DNA of 64,000 bases, taken from NCBI RefSeq assembly GCF_018691265.1, contig NW_024881327.1, forward strand, positions 20,515,936 to 20,579,935, written 5' to 3'. The DNA is from Tyto alba (taxonomy: Eukaryota; Chordata; Aves; Strigiformes; Tytonidae). The position numbers and the translations under genes are program-made. Positions within the stretch are counted from its first letter, which is position 1, and each line of letters starts with the position of its first letter. The notes below the pieces were generated by a model that saw nothing but the letters and a program-made list of their open reading frames with translations, did not search any database and was not told the origin of the DNA. This document shows positions 25,249 through 38,300 of the stretch, in pieces.

Positions 25249-28200
25249 TCATACCTTGTGAATTGTATTCCAAAGTTTTATACTTAAAACAGAAATTTGT
25301 GTACAAATTCTAGTGGAATATTCCAAGTAACAGTCATATTGCGTGGTACCAGAACTGTAACCAGGTTTCCTTTGCCCACAGACCAGTGCTGTAGCTTGGC
25401 GTTGGAGAGAAATATAATCCTTATGCAAGTGGCGGAATTCAAACTGCAATATATCACATTTTCAGTAGTTGACAGGTGATTTTCTAATAGTAAGCACTCT
25501 TTGGTCAATTTTCTAATGTCACTTTCATATTTGGAAATGTCTTGTCTATATTCCTGCAGTTCTTTCTTAAGGAACTGAATTTCCTCTGCCATGTTTGTTA
25601 CCGCTGTTGATAACCTCTCGCATTCTTCATTTGCACTTTCACAGGTAACAGCAGCCATCTTTTCTTCTACTTTCTGGTTCCGAATTTGAAAATCATGTTG
25701 TGGCTGTACTGAATGTTGGTTTCTATTATGGAATTGATTCCTCTCTTCCTCAAGGATGTTCTTCTCGTTTTGGAGTTCTTTACATTTTCTTAAGAAGTTA
25801 TTTGCTTCCTTAATACATTCCTTGTTATCTTCTTGTGATTCAACTAACTGAATTTGCACACTTTTCTTTCGTTTAGCTAAATCCTTAATTTGCATCTGAC
25901 ATTTTGATATTTTTTCCCTCAAAGACTGCACGGTAAGCGTAAGAGGTTCCACTTTGTTCTTGAGAGCTAAATTTTTATTCGGAAGATCGCACACTGTTTT
26001 TTGCAAATGCTCCAAATTTTTCAGGGACTTTTGCAATGCAACACTTTTGCCACCATATTCAGAGGCTACTTTGATTTTGCTGAACTTCTGATTTCCTGGC
26101 CTCTGTAAGGTTTGATTTAAAGTAGTCTGCTGTTGTTGTTCTTTTTCTAGTTGCTCTTTGTTATCAAGCATTAGTAACTTATCCTTCACCACCTTGGTAA
26201 AAGAATTAACCTGGAATCTGTCACATTCACTGTAATTGATCCTAAATTCTTTATGTACATTTTTGCTTTGAGATTCTGCTTTTTCACTGTATACTGTTGT
26301 AGGAGAACCACTCCCTACATTGACATATTCGGAGTCTTTATAAAATTCTTGATCAAAATGTAGGCTATTTTCTTTAACTGGAGCTAAATCAATATGTGTT
26401 TCATCTAAAGAGATCACCATTTCTGCACTTTCTTTTAAGTTATTTAATTTTTCTCTGGATAAAAAGCCAGATTTTTCTGTATTATTTGCTAACAAATCCA
26501 AATTATTACAGACTGACTTCTGAAATTCTTCTTTCAGCAAATTAGTAGGATAATTAGTATTGTGTATTTTATGAAATTCTTTCCCAAATTTGGGAAAAGG
26601 TATATGATGTTTATATTTACTCAAAATTACATTCTCATGGGGAGCATTCAACCTTTGTGTCTCCAAATCAGTGGCAGATAGCAAATGTCCACATTTATGT
26701 TCATTTTTGATTGAGTGTATCCTGTTGTTTCCAAACAGATCTTCTGAATTTTCAACCTTTTCAGTTGCTATAGTTTTAAGTGAAATCCTCTGTGGAGTAT
26801 TTATATCACTGATGATACTTCCAGTATTGGAATTTGCTTCCATGTGCTCATCTGAACAGAGTTGTTGATCATGATTAACTTTTCTCTTAGAAGGCAGCAG
26901 TTCAGGGTTTTCCATAAGCTACCTCACAAAATCAAAAACAAATGTACAAAAAACTGTCATGCTGGAAAAATTGTGGAACATTGCAGTACTGGAAACACAG
27001 GACAACTAAATTGTTACCAAAGCCATTTATCAATCAAGACTTGTACAGTTTACCTCTGACAATTCCATTTACCCATTAAAAGAATGTAAACAATTATCGT
27101 AGGCCCCATTTTGTTCAATACTGGGCTTTGGAGTGGGCACAAAATACCAAGTGTCTTAAATTGATTTTATTTCCAGCAAAGGAGGGATGATTTAAGGAGA
27201 CTGTGGTTTCTCTTTGATTGTTTTTATCATCACAGTCCCTATGAAATAAGGGCAAACTGGAGTTCACGCTAAATATAGACAGAAAAAGTAGCATTTATGC
27301 AGCATTTCATAGGAGAGGGACAAAATTTATTCCCTGACTTCATGTCTCTCTGACATCCTCGACTCTCTGCCCTGTCTCCCTATATGCTTTGCATTGCACA
27401 CTGAAGAGAATCCAAATTAATTTTGGGAAGATCAGGTTACAGTTTTACCTGTGCAGAAGAGAAACTGAGTTTTAATCATAATGGGTGGGAGGGAATAATA
27501 TATGTAATTATGGCTAAAGTTTTGCTACCCAGAAAAACCTCAGGAAGATGATACTGCTTTTTTTTTTTTTTTTCTTTTTAAAATCCAGAATAACTCTTGG
27601 GTTATTTTCCAAAAAAACACATCACTCTCAAAACCCAAGGCCCAGCTAAAGAACAACTTGTTTTTGTAGGTAAAAATTGTTAAACATACCAGAGAAGCAT
27701 CACTTGGCGTGCAAGTCATCAGAATCTCGTCTGAATTACAAGGTGGAGTTTTCCTTGCAAATATATTTTTATTTAGTATCTCATGGATTTTAGACTGTGC
27801 CTGAAAAATATTGAGATTGTTTACAAAAATCTTAAATGTAGAAATATTTAATTTTCCAAACATATCCTATTACTCAAGTTCTCTCTTAGGAAGGACAGAC
27901 CAGATAGGAGTGGCATGTAGAAATTCCGAATTGTTTATAACCAACAAAGTGTAAAATTAAATGTCCTTCCAGCATAAGCCATTTATGTTTTATATAAAGA
28001 ACCAGATAAAATGATGCCAGAAAAAATGCTCCTGAAAAGGTGGCTTGGCATTTTGTGAAACATGACAGTTTGCAACAGGTTCTGCTGACAGTGATGTAAT
28101 ATGGAATTAACTTCTTTAAAAACAACAGAGCTTCCTTGAGTTTCCAGTGATGTAAGTGAGAGAAGGATCTAGTCCTTCCCTTTTTTATTTCCTAACTCAG

Positions 28201-29836
28201 TTTTGGTTTTCCTTTGTTTTTCTGAGGTTTTAAAATAGGTTTTAGAAGGCTCCAAATAATACTGTGACTGGGTGAGCAAGAACCTAGAAGTGAGATTATC
28301 TTTTTTAAGATGGACAGATATTTAAATGTATACTTAATGTACACAATAGTCTAAGAATATATCTTACTTAAAACACCTATGGCAGTATCTAAAAATGCAG
28401 CAGGAGGCTGTTGTATTTTAAGAGCATTTGTGTTCTACTTTTACCGTGGTAATATTCTGCAATGTCTCTTGCCGAAATGTCTGAAATGATTCCAGCTGTT
28501 GCTGAAGAATCTAAAATGTATAAAATAAATATCAGAAAATTGATAAAGAGGGGGTTTTGTTGTTTTTGTTTGTTTGTTGGTTTGGGTTTTCTTGTTTTAA
28601 ATATTGAGATGAGTTAGGATATTTTTTCAGTTGAAATTATGTTTCTTTTCCAGTTGCAAGATTGTTTTCACCAAGCTGGAGCCAACAGGTGTTCATCAAA
28701 TGCTTCCTTCATTATTCAATAGCCATTTAGACACTTATTTGTAGTATATTCAGCATCGTTCTTCACAGACAGTTGCTCCTATTACAGAAAGCACTGTCAC
28801 ATCTGGTATTACTTTGGATCTTAGTCTTTGCAGTAAGACCAAATGTGCTTCTGCTAGAATTCATACTCCAATTCCAAAATCATCTTTCTGGTTTAGACTG
28901 TGGTGTACTGGTTGGACAACATAAGAAATTTAGACTGTCTCTGGGATTAGAAAAGGGAAACACTAGTATTCTGCATTAACAGAAGTCATAATGGCTAAGG
29001 TGTAATGACTTAGAAGTGCTTTAAAATAAATAATGCAAATTCTTTATGTAGATCAAAGGATTTTTCTCTGAATGAATCATTCTTAGGTCACGGGAATTCA
29101 GAAGCTCAATGAAAATTTCAGATAAAGGAATGAGCATATGCATAGAGCAAAATTTGTCGAGCTTTCCATTTGTTCTGTTTAGGAAGAAAATCCCCCAAAA
29201 TATAAAAGAGGAAGAAAAGAGGCAGGCAGAGAAGTACTGTGCATCATATACCCGAGTTACGCAACTATACTGATACTAAAACCAAAACATAAATACACTC
29301 TGCTCGTCATTATTCAGAAGGAGATTGTAGTTTGCAAAGTAATGCCATCAATTGCAGCATACTTCAGCAAGTCTGATTATTGCTGAAAAACATCAGCTAA
29401 GAGGGACAACTCCTATTGTACAGTCCTAGCCCTGCATACAGTTAGAAGTATATTGAAACAATCACTATTATATTCATATTAACCACTTCGCTTTTGCTGA
29501 ACAATGTAAAAGAGACTAGCTTTAAATTAGAGAAGCCTGTGAATACCGAGAACTAACACTTCACCCGAGCAGCTCCTGAAATAAGGCAGCTGTGACCAGC
29601 AGTTAGCCTGAGCTGCTCTCGCTGCTCGGCTGAAGTCCGGTGCAGGCCAGCTTGTCAGCCAGCGGTGTTGTGGCACTAGGCATTTCCATATACTTAAATA
29701 CACCATACGGAAATTCTGCTAGATAAGACTCTCTGTGCCCGGTCATCCTGCTCCCGTCTGCAGTCTGAATCAAATCAGCTTACTTCCGACGTTGCTTGTG
29801 GGTCAGTTGGGACTTCTGCTCCTACTGTGTGATTAT
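25249..29836 (-). CDS. CCDC110: Coiled-coil domain-containing protein 110 (first exon unresolved, frame break near C-terminus)
   Basis: CCDC110 (KM-HN-1) is a testis-enriched coiled-coil protein of unknown biochemical role, known in human as a cancer/testis antigen. Exons in transcript order are a tentative 29784-29836 (17 codons, NHTVGAEVPT), then 28445-28510 (LQQQLESFQTFRQETLQN), then 27690-27800 (QSKIHEILNKNIF), then a large exon from 26918 down. The large exon is open for over 500 residues. Its last 250 or so are heptad-like coiled coil with the blocks LALKNKVEPLTLTVQSL, ESQEDNKECIKEANNFLRKC and LTKECLLLENHL, which resemble the human C-terminal half. The N-terminal half is divergent and rich in Ser/Asn. 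At about 25452-25464 the conserved frame shifts: LQFEFRHLHKDYISLQ, resembling the human continuation, lies in another frame that ends at a stop at 25249. The unshifted frame ends at 25284. The initiating exon in the 30 kb CpG island was not resolved. Identity is confident; the exact ends are not. Confidence 0.88.
25452..25464 (-). other. CCDC110: Frame break in CCDC110 large exon
   Basis: On the minus strand the codons for STTEN are followed by GTGATATATTGCAG. In the current frame this gives VIYCSL, with no resemblance to the family. One frame over it gives CDILQFEFRH, which aligns with the human ...ERDTLEFEMRN... block as I recall it. An upstream TGA (25462-25464) blocks the second frame, so a small indel is required. 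The simplest explanation is loss of one copy of a tandem AATG. Confidence 0.65.
26919..27689 (-). other. CCDC110: CCDC110 intron before the large coiled-coil exon
   Basis: This intron lies between donor GTATGT (27684-27689) and acceptor TAG (26919-26921). It joins the phase-0 exon ending ...PSDASL to one starting LMENPELL. The acceptor has a weak pyrimidine tract. A T-run of about 16 lies at 27558-27573. No exon is recognised inside. Confidence 0.6.
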
Positions 29837-29959
29837 CTGCAAATAAAAATGACACTTCTACGATTAGCAGAGCTTGAAGTTCACAGAAGGACCAGTTCCA
29901 GATCTAACAAGGGAAAACTGAGAGGATTCAGCCTTGCTGTTAAGCCTTGGGAAGGACAT

Positions 29960-30460
29960 AATCGCGTATTTCTCCCGCTCTGGCTTGCCTGAGCCAGACG
30001 GGCGCATCTGCAGCAGAGCCGCTGTCTGGAAGGGCTGTGAGGAAGCAGCCCCGGCGCCAGCCAGGGGGGGGTGCCGCTCTGGAAGACGTGAAGCGGCCGC
30101 GGCGACACCCGTACCCGCAGAGCCATGTGTCACGGCCGCGCCGGCTCGGCCCCCGCGGGAGGCGGGACAGCCCTGCACTGCCGCCCGGGCCGCGCTGCCT
30201 CCCCCCGCCGCTGGGGGCTGCTCCGGCCGCACCATGGCGGGCCTGCGCGGGGAGGGGCCAGCCCAGCGCCCCCCTCGGCCGCAGTGACGCAGCGGGGCGT
30301 GCTGCCCGCCCCTGCTGTGACAATGACATCGCAGGTGGCGGTGGCGCCGCCCGCGCGGGGGGGACCCGCTCGAGCCCCGCCTTTTCGCCCCAACCGCCTG
30401 GAGCGCGGCCTGCTCCGGCCCTGGCTGCCCTGAGGGGAGCGGGCCCGCGCGCCAACTGTC
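29960..30460. promoter_or_regulatory. CpG island, probable CCDC110 promoter
   Basis: This GC- and CpG-rich block sits just upstream, in minus-strand sense, of the tentative CCDC110 exon at 29784-29836. It contains several ATG codons on the minus strand, for example at 30126 and 30235, but none can be tied to a donor with confidence. Long open frames on both strands here follow base composition. An island could also fire on the plus strand into the gene-free region to the right; nothing in the sequence proves that. Confidence 0.6.
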
Positions 30461-30506
30461 TCCTCTTTCATTTTGTTGTTGGGGGTTTTGTTATTGTTCG
30501 GTGGTG

Positions 30507-30537
<31 letters not shown>

Positions 30538-30592
30538 TGTTTTTGTTTGTTTGGGTTTTGTTTTGTTTTTGTTTTTGTTTTTTTTTTTTTAA
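30507..30592 (+). repeat. T28 run followed by T/G low-complexity tract
   Basis: A run of 28 T (30507-30534) is followed by GTTTTTGTTTG-like units and a second T-run up to about 30590. It lies at the edge of the 30 kb CpG island. It may be an old poly(A) tail in reverse orientation or simple slippage. No element body is recognised. Confidence 0.7.
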
Positions 30593-31773
30593 TTGCACAC
30601 AGCTCCATGTGTTGTCACGCTGGGCGGGCTTGCTCTACTTGCTCTATGGCCCACTCGCATGGGTGATACGTGTTTTTTGTCATTTGCATTTTAAAAGTAA
30701 CATTCTGCCATACGTCGTTTAAATTTGAACAGATTATGTGAGTGTAGTTTCATCTTGCCAGGAAAAATGATAAAAAAAGTTCCCCTACCAAAATATTTGG
30801 AGCTCCTAAAACGTACATGGACTATATTCATTGCTAGTGTTTTCTGGGCTTGAAGTACAAAAGCAGGTGTTCACTATGAATAACTTGAATTTGCACGAGT
30901 AGACTCATGGAAAGACTCCATGTAACTAGGGGGCTCAGGTGAATAAAATCTGTAATATTAGACACAGGCTGTTACACCTGATTGCTTCTCATAAAGCACC
31001 TGTAATACTGAGGCACATGGGAAACCTTTCCTTGCAGGAGCAACTGCTAACAAACGCCATTGATGTTACTTTGGAAAGCAGTACTACCAAAGGTAAAATG
31101 ATTTTTAAAAATTTTAATTTTGATCAGTGTTAGGCTTTTAAGTTAAATCTTGTATAGCAGTTAATTGGTGTTTTTTTTTTTTAAATCCAATACTGCATAA
31201 ATGCTAATCATCTGGTGGGATTTGTTGATGAAAGAACAAATTCAACCTCAGTGTTTTTGTTTCACATTTAAATTGTGTCTAGTTATTTCTTTTAAAATAC
31301 TTATTTTAGTAAGAAGAGAGAAAGTGGATGAAATCTATAATTGGTTAGTCTGGTGGTGGGAGATGTTGATGAAATTTGAGGTTTTTAATATTCAGACATG
31401 GGACTTGTCATTCAGTGCTTATGCTAAAAGTTACAGATGTGCTTATAGCATTGGAAGATTATAGTTCCACAGACTGGCAAAGATGTTGATAATGGTAAAT
31501 TTGAACATAATTTTGTAAGGATAGTTTGCAATTACGAGTTAAGTTGGGATCATGACTCTCAGTCCTTAAGAGTAGCGGAGCTGTAATAGTCAAGGTTTTC
31601 AGTCTCTCCAAATACTTCTAGCATGTTTTTGCAGAAGTACAAAGTTAGTGAAACCCCTTTACACCTGTTGAGGGACAGCTGAAGAGTTTAGTGGCTGGAG
31701 TTAGTCCAGCAGTATTACACAACACCAACAAACATACATTTTATATTTAGCTACTTTGCAGTCCAGAAATCCC

Positions 31774-31798
31774 TTTTTTTTTTTTTTTTTTTTTTTTT
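31774..31798 (+). repeat. Poly-T tract of about 25
   Basis: Homopolymer T run in the gene-free interval. It is a possible retrotransposed tail or slippage product. No flanking target-site duplication was identified. Confidence 0.7.
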
Positions 31799-31937
31799 GC
31801 ATTTTTGTGCCATGATAAAAGGAAAACCAAGTTTTGACTTATATTTGCAATCCATAATTAATAGAACATAAAATGTGTCAATGTAATCTGTCGCCTACTT
31901 AAATTTTTGAGGTTTTTTTTGGATCCTGTTCTAACAT

Positions 31938-31957
31938 TGGAGACAATATTGTCTCCA
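31938..31957. repeat. 20-bp perfect palindrome
   Basis: The sequence TGGAGACAAT followed by ATTGTCTCCA is its own reverse complement over 20 bases with no spacer. It lies in the interval between CCDC110 and PDLIM3. It could be a dimeric factor site or chance. Confidence 0.85.
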
Positions 31958-34900
31958 GAGGTATTTTTTCAGTACTCTCCTGTGAACTAGAATCAGAATC
32001 TTCTACTGGGAGTCATTGATGGAGAAATTTGCCCTTCACGTTTCAGAAATGGCTCTTTAACAGTTAATGTTTTTGATTTTTGTATCAGTCATTTCAGCTT
32101 GTCCTTGAGCTATGCTAGCAAATGAAGTATGATTTGTTTTACATTGGGCTGTTTTGCCAAAGATAATTTAAAAGATATTTGTAAGTTGTAAAAGACCATA
32201 TTGTATTATGAAAGATCTGGAAGACAGCAGAAGGCTTTGCTGTCAAGCAGTTCAAGAGGAAGAAGAATGAACTTATGATGCAAGAAAAATTCCCCGTTTG
32301 AATAAATGTAAAAGTAATTTTCAGGCTCAGCTCCTTCATGATTCTGGTATAAGGCATCCAGATTGTGGAAATTTCTTCAGAGTATTGCATGTTCCGTGTC
32401 AGAGCAGATAGAACCATTATGACCAGTGTCATACTTGACATACACAATGTATTGACATGCACAACACATCAAGCTAGTATCACCGGGAGTCTGCTTGTGA
32501 ATCTCAGTCAGGGAGAGAGTAAGTCCTGAGTAAAGACCAAAGGACAGTTCTAAGGAGTGAAACTATAAACTTACCCTGAAAAAGAACATTTACTTGGAAG
32601 TTTCTTCATGGTATTCTGCTGCCTGTTTGTGCCATCAGAGGGTGTGTGTGCTATAGAGACTGTTAGTATATCTGCATTGTGAACTTCCTGGAGTCCTGAA
32701 AAGCCAGAAGGAGCAATCAAGACAACAACAAAAGCCTCCTGGAGTTGTCAGCTCCTGTTTGCAGTTAAATAAACAAGATCAGCTATTTGAAAACTGAAAA
32801 TAAAGCAGCTTCCTAAGTAGAGAAACATCTAGTTCCAAATTTGAGACAAATAGAGAATGGGTATGGAAGTCTTGATCTGTAAACATATAGAAGTCATGAC
32901 CTTAAAACAATATGGTCACTGTAAAATTGCGATGTACATGTTTATCTGAAACAAGACCAGTACCTTGTTTTGTTTAGAAATAAACTATATTGTGCACTTC
33001 ATTTTATATAAACAGATGTCTGGAAATTGACCCATGAGAGATCCTCTGTATTTCTCCAGCAAGAGAAACAGTGAAAAATAACAGAATGTTCTTTTTGGAT
33101 TTCTTATGCAAGGTACTGGAAAATGTTCCAGTGCAGAAAGAAGTGTCAGAAAGGTAAACACTGCACAAAATTACAAAAAACAACTGTAGGCCAATAGGCA
33201 ATTGACTGCAAATAAAGAATTTGTTTAGCCAGTTTGAGTTAATTCTCTGTTAGCAGTTAGTAGAGATATATGTAGCTGTCCTACCTTCTCTCATAAGCTC
33301 TTTTCCATAATATTTTAGTTACCTGTTGTTAAGAAAAAGACTCATCTAAGTTGCAGCTCCAATGCAACAGGCTTCTTATTAAAAAACACCCCAAAAATCT
33401 TCACAACAGATGTAGAGGGAAAAGAAACTGAAAGCCAAGAACAGAAGTAGATAAAATAAAGCAGTGCGTAAAACTTCAGTACATCTGAAAATTGCCAGAA
33501 ACAGCAGAGTGGATGGAATTCAGGAAGCACTGACAGATGAAATGAGGAAAGGAGTAGTCAGGATTCTGAGATGCATGCTGCTAAACAAATCCTGTAGTTT
33601 CCCGAGTAAGGACAAGGCAGTTAGTTATGAGATTGTATTGCTAAGTTTGAAGAATAATGTAGTATTTGAGGGGGAAAAAAAAAAACAACTTCCAAAGGTT
33701 ATCAATTTTATATGACCTATTTAAAATATGAAGAAATTTATGAAACATTCTTAACAATTTTCAGGCTGTTGAGCTAGCTTGGAAGAGCTGATATAATCTG
33801 TAATTCAGCCTCAAATTTTGACGGTGATTAGAGAGTAAAAAATGGGGGAAAAATCTGTAGAAGCCGGCTAAAGTTCACTCTAAAGATGATATTTTGGAAA
33901 TTTCTAGGCTTTATTAATAAAATTTATCACTGATTTATCAGATTACAATCTTGGGAAAGAGAAAAGAAAATCTGCTGAAATATGCAGGGGCAAAACAAAG
34001 AAAAAATTGTAAGGAGGAGATGATACGATACAAACAGTTACATTGTAGGGAAGAACTAGACGTGCGCTTAATGGAAGTAAATCAGCACAATGACAAGTTG
34101 GTATGTACAAGAGCAAAAACCATCTTAACAAAGCCATCAAACAGGGACAGTTCAAACCTATAAAGAAACAATGTACAGCACCTTGTTCAATTAAGAGTAT
34201 TTCAAGGGTAACTTTCACGACCTCCCAGCTGCTCATGCTCTCCCATGACTTGGGACACGGACGCTCTCCAGAGAGCTTTCTGGACCAGGACTTCTGTGGC
34301 CACCAAGGCAGGGACAGGGGAGAAATCTCTCAGCAGAACCCTTGCTGCACAGTCCTGTTCTCCGTGTAGAGTGGAAATCCCCCTTGTGTCCAGAATGTGG
34401 TTTCTGAATGGGACTGTGTGGATGGCATGGTGGTTGTGTGGTACTTAGGGTGGCCTACTCACCTCATCCCCTGTTGTTTGCCTTAAGAGCTGAAGGCTGC
34501 TGACTGGATCCCTTTTGAGCTGGGAAGTATTATAACAGGTGAATGTGAAACCTAGTATCATGTTAAATGGTTTGGTGAAGAAAAAAAAAAAAAAAGAGAA
34601 AAAGTTATGGGATGGAAGTATGTAATGGCTTGGTCACATCACTGGAAAATAATTTCTGCTTTGTGGATAGGTGAATTGGATGTGGAGGTAAAACCACAGA
34701 GAGAAAGTAACTTTTTTGACAAAGAGTACCTATTCCAGGCCTCAGGAAGAGTATATGAACTACTGTAGAACAAGTTCCAATAAATGAGGAAGATCAATTT
34801 CAAGATGCCTATTCTGGATAAATATATGTACAAAGTAGTCAGTTGTTTGTCGTGAAGTTTGTCCCTTGGTGGGTTTACTAGACAAGAGCAGATAGAGAGA

Positions 34901-35328
34901 GGGGATGGGAGAAGTCTTTAGGTCTCATCTCAAAGGAGCAGAAAGGAAGCATCTTTTACATACCAACTTCTTGCTTATTCCAACTATAGTCATTTAGCTG
35001 TAAACATCTAGACTTCTTTGATACTTAGAAAAATGTATCTGTATTGGATTAAAACATTCTTCTTTGGAGGAAGGGCAAGTGATATATTTTGCCTGGGAAA
35101 AACCCTGTGCTTGGCCCTTGTCTTGAGTTGTTGAACTAAGCAGGAAAAAGAAACCTTTGGACAAGGTTGCTAATAGCTGGTGATGTGAAGCAACATTTCA
35201 TCTTACGATACGAGTTAAGTCTATCACCTCTTATAGGTAGCAGGTAGTCATGTTAAGATGGAAGAGACATTCTCTGAAGTTGAAGGTAAATTGTTTCTTC
35301 TGGAAGATCTGAAGAGAACTCTGCTTTT

Positions 35329-35335
<7 letters not shown>

Positions 35336-35359
<24 letters not shown>

Positions 35360-35361
35360 TT
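35336..35361 (+). repeat. Poly-T tract of about 26
   Basis: A homopolymer T run preceded by a short C run, in the gene-free interval. No adjoining element is recognised. Confidence 0.7.
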
Positions 35362-38300
35362 ATGATTCCAATAAGCAGGTACAATTAGAACCTAATAATT
35401 TGAATAAAATCAGAACTAGAATCTTTTCAAGAACTGCTGCTGAATACATTCTCCACCCTTAAAAAGGTTGCAAAAGTACTGATTTATTTTACAGAATGCT
35501 GCAACATCATCTAATGCAAAACTTTAGAAAAATGGCAGGCACTACTGTTTTAATATGAGGGTGTGAAAGGTGCCAAGGATTACTAGTGTTTTCATTAACC
35601 AGTATTTGACATTGATTGTCTTTTTCTTAAAGAAAGCTTTCACAGAAGGAGTCAGCAACAGTATTCACTAACTGGTTTTAGTCCAAAAAAAAAAAAGAGA
35701 CATATCTAGAAACAGTTCTCATAGCTCACAGTATCAGATGCCAACCTGTCTTGAGACTGCGTGGCTCAGGTCTTTATAGCCCCATGAATCTTTGTAGGAA
35801 AATGTGGGCTAAATATGAACAGCTAATTAAATTTGTCCGTGTCCCTAAATATGATAGAAATGTTAGAATCAGCTACAGGGACAGCTGTCACCTCTTGATG
35901 ATTGTGAGACGATGAGTGGTTATGTTCCACGAACCTTTGAACAGGTGCAACCTAGACAGGTTTATTAAAACATGATAGCAGTAAGTAGACAACTATGTGA
36001 GGCACTGGGATCTGGCAGGGTGATTACAGAGACAGAATACATTAAATATTTGGAGATGTCAGTTTGCTTCTCTAACTTGAGAGGCGATGTACAAGTCAGA
36101 GCTACTGTCAGTTTATGTAAATTGACAGCTTTCAGGGAGGTCTGAAATATCAAGGGCAGAGTCATTTAAGATATAAATTCAAAAGAAGATTATTTTATCA
36201 ACACTGTGGCCCACTTTTATGTGTAGGAATCTATTATATTCTAACCATGTATCCAGTATCCTCTGTTATTGGTACTTCAGATATAAGGTTAGACCCTTAA
36301 CATTTTTGTCTGACCGTGGCATTTGGGGAAAAAGAGGTTGTCCTACTTTCACATTACTATATTATCTTTTGTGTCATGGTGAGAATGTGAGTTTGAGCCC
36401 TTTCAGCATCCAGAAGGAGGGATTGTTTTCAGGCAATTTAATTGCCATGAAAAGCCTTTTGGCAAACAGCAGTGAGATCCAGTGCAACACTACAGCCTGA
36501 ATGCCTCAGAGGTTTTGCCTTTTTCCTTACATTCCACAGCAGAACAAAGATTGATTTGACAGCTCATTATTTGCCCAGGTGCTACCACTATAAAGCATAT
36601 TTTACTCAATCCTTACTTCTGCCTAGAGCAGTACAATAACTGATAAAATTTTTGCTAATAGACATCAAAAGCTACATACGCGATTAGCTGTGACTTTCAA
36701 AGAACAGCCTTTATGTCACGGGGTCATTAGAACACACTTAAAGGAACTTTCCTCATTAACATGTTTGTGGACATGTAAGGAAAGAGAGCACGGTATCTCA
36801 GCGCATCATTTCTGAAACGCTACGCTTTCATACTCCACCAGAGGTGCGAGCAGCGTTTCACTCCTGAAGGCTGGTTGTTAGTAAGCAGTGAATAGGAGGT
36901 ATGTAGGGAAGGCAATGAACAGAGCTGGGTGGGGTATGTATTCATAGAGAAGAATCTCATAACAAGTCAAGGTGAGAATGGAAAAGGGTAGATGAAGAGA
37001 AGAAATAAGTGAACATTTTTAGAATTATAATCCTGTATTAGGATCAGAGAATTTCCAGAAATCCATGAGATTGTGTAGTCATAAATTAATTTATACTCAA
37101 ACAGAAGTGCAATGAACTAGTCCTGTTAACACAGTGCAGGATCCTTACCTGGTTTCTCATTTTTCCAGTTCATTTGAGTTTAGGGAAGAGACAAATTGTT
37201 ATGAGCTAGCTAGCCATCAACTGGATCAGCTGATAAAAGATCCTGCTGGTGTCTTTGTGTATGACTAGTTTTTATACATTTTACTCTGTTTTTTCTTTGT
37301 GCTGAATGGTTATTTGTGCTTTTTTCTCTCCCTTTGTAACTCTTACAGCTTCTTTATTTCAACCTCAGTCCACCAGATCAGTCGGCTTTTTTTTTTTTTG
37401 TGAAAAAAACCTAAAGAACAAAATGTTTATAAATTATCATGCCATTTATCCGTCATATCATGTCTTTTCCTTTCCATATTGTAACTGCCTCGTCTGCTTA
37501 AGTCTGAATTTTAAACTGTGGGCTGCCAATTATTTCTTATTCTCTATACAGTGACTCATACAGTTGAGCCATTTCTGCTTCTGACTGTGTAATATTTGTT
37601 TTATTTGCTATAAGTAATAAAATGAGATAAGGTAGACAGTGGAAGAATCTCACTTTGAAACAGTTATACTTTTCACCCCGTACATCCTACTTGCTTATAG
37701 TTTTGAATCGGCTTGCTCAAAGAGGTGCAAGAGATCTAAAGCAGCAAACAGGAGTTCTCTGTAAAAGTGACTGTGATTTGGAAGGTAGGGGTATTCTTGC
37801 AGTGGAAGTAAAATGAAATTGAGTGAATTTGCAAGAGTAAAACAGCAGAAAGGGATGCAATTCTTGGAAAATATTAGCCAAAATAAAAGTGTCTTAGGTA
37901 AGTGTCATATTCGACAGTTTTAACCCACTCCCAACTTCCTTAAATATGCAAGCTGTAGAAGTAGAAATTTTACAAGTTTAATCTTGGCAAAGTATAGAAA
38001 TGGTGAGAATTGTGACATTGCCAATTAGAGAAATTTAAGTCAGAAATATGATTGTTAAATAGATAGCATTCATTTATAATTAACAGGCTGAATGAGTTCT
38101 GTACACACACTGAATAGTCAATATGTGAAGAGGCTATTTTACCTGTAAGTAGACCAAAAGACTGATGTCTTCTGTGCAATCATAGATTCTTTTGGGGATT
38201 TACTGTTGCTCAAAGAAAACTACCTCTGCTTCTGCTTTGTGTATTTGCACAACCTGCAAACACCTTGTAATTACACTGGCTGCAAAGCTGGTGCTGGGAA

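Noticed and set aside
25284..25455. In-frame tail of the CCDC110 large exon (VIYCSLNSATC... to stop at 25284)
   Set aside because: No resemblance to the family, while another frame over the same bases does resemble it. It is likely an out-of-frame tail after an indel.
26584..26600. CCAAATTTGG, a canonical CArG box
   Set aside because: It lies inside CCDC110 coding sequence on the opposite side from any promoter, so it is most likely codon coincidence.
29864..30666. Overlapping 100-209 codon frames on both strands around the 30 kb island
   Set aside because: The composition is CpG-island driven; one frame runs through the poly-T tract as poly-Phe. None can be joined to CCDC110 with confidence.
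33951..34448. Series of plus-strand frames (33951-34163, 34103-34369, 34245-34448) suggestive of a small gene
   Set aside because: The frames overlap in different phases, show no domain or splice structure I can support, and have no recognised homology.
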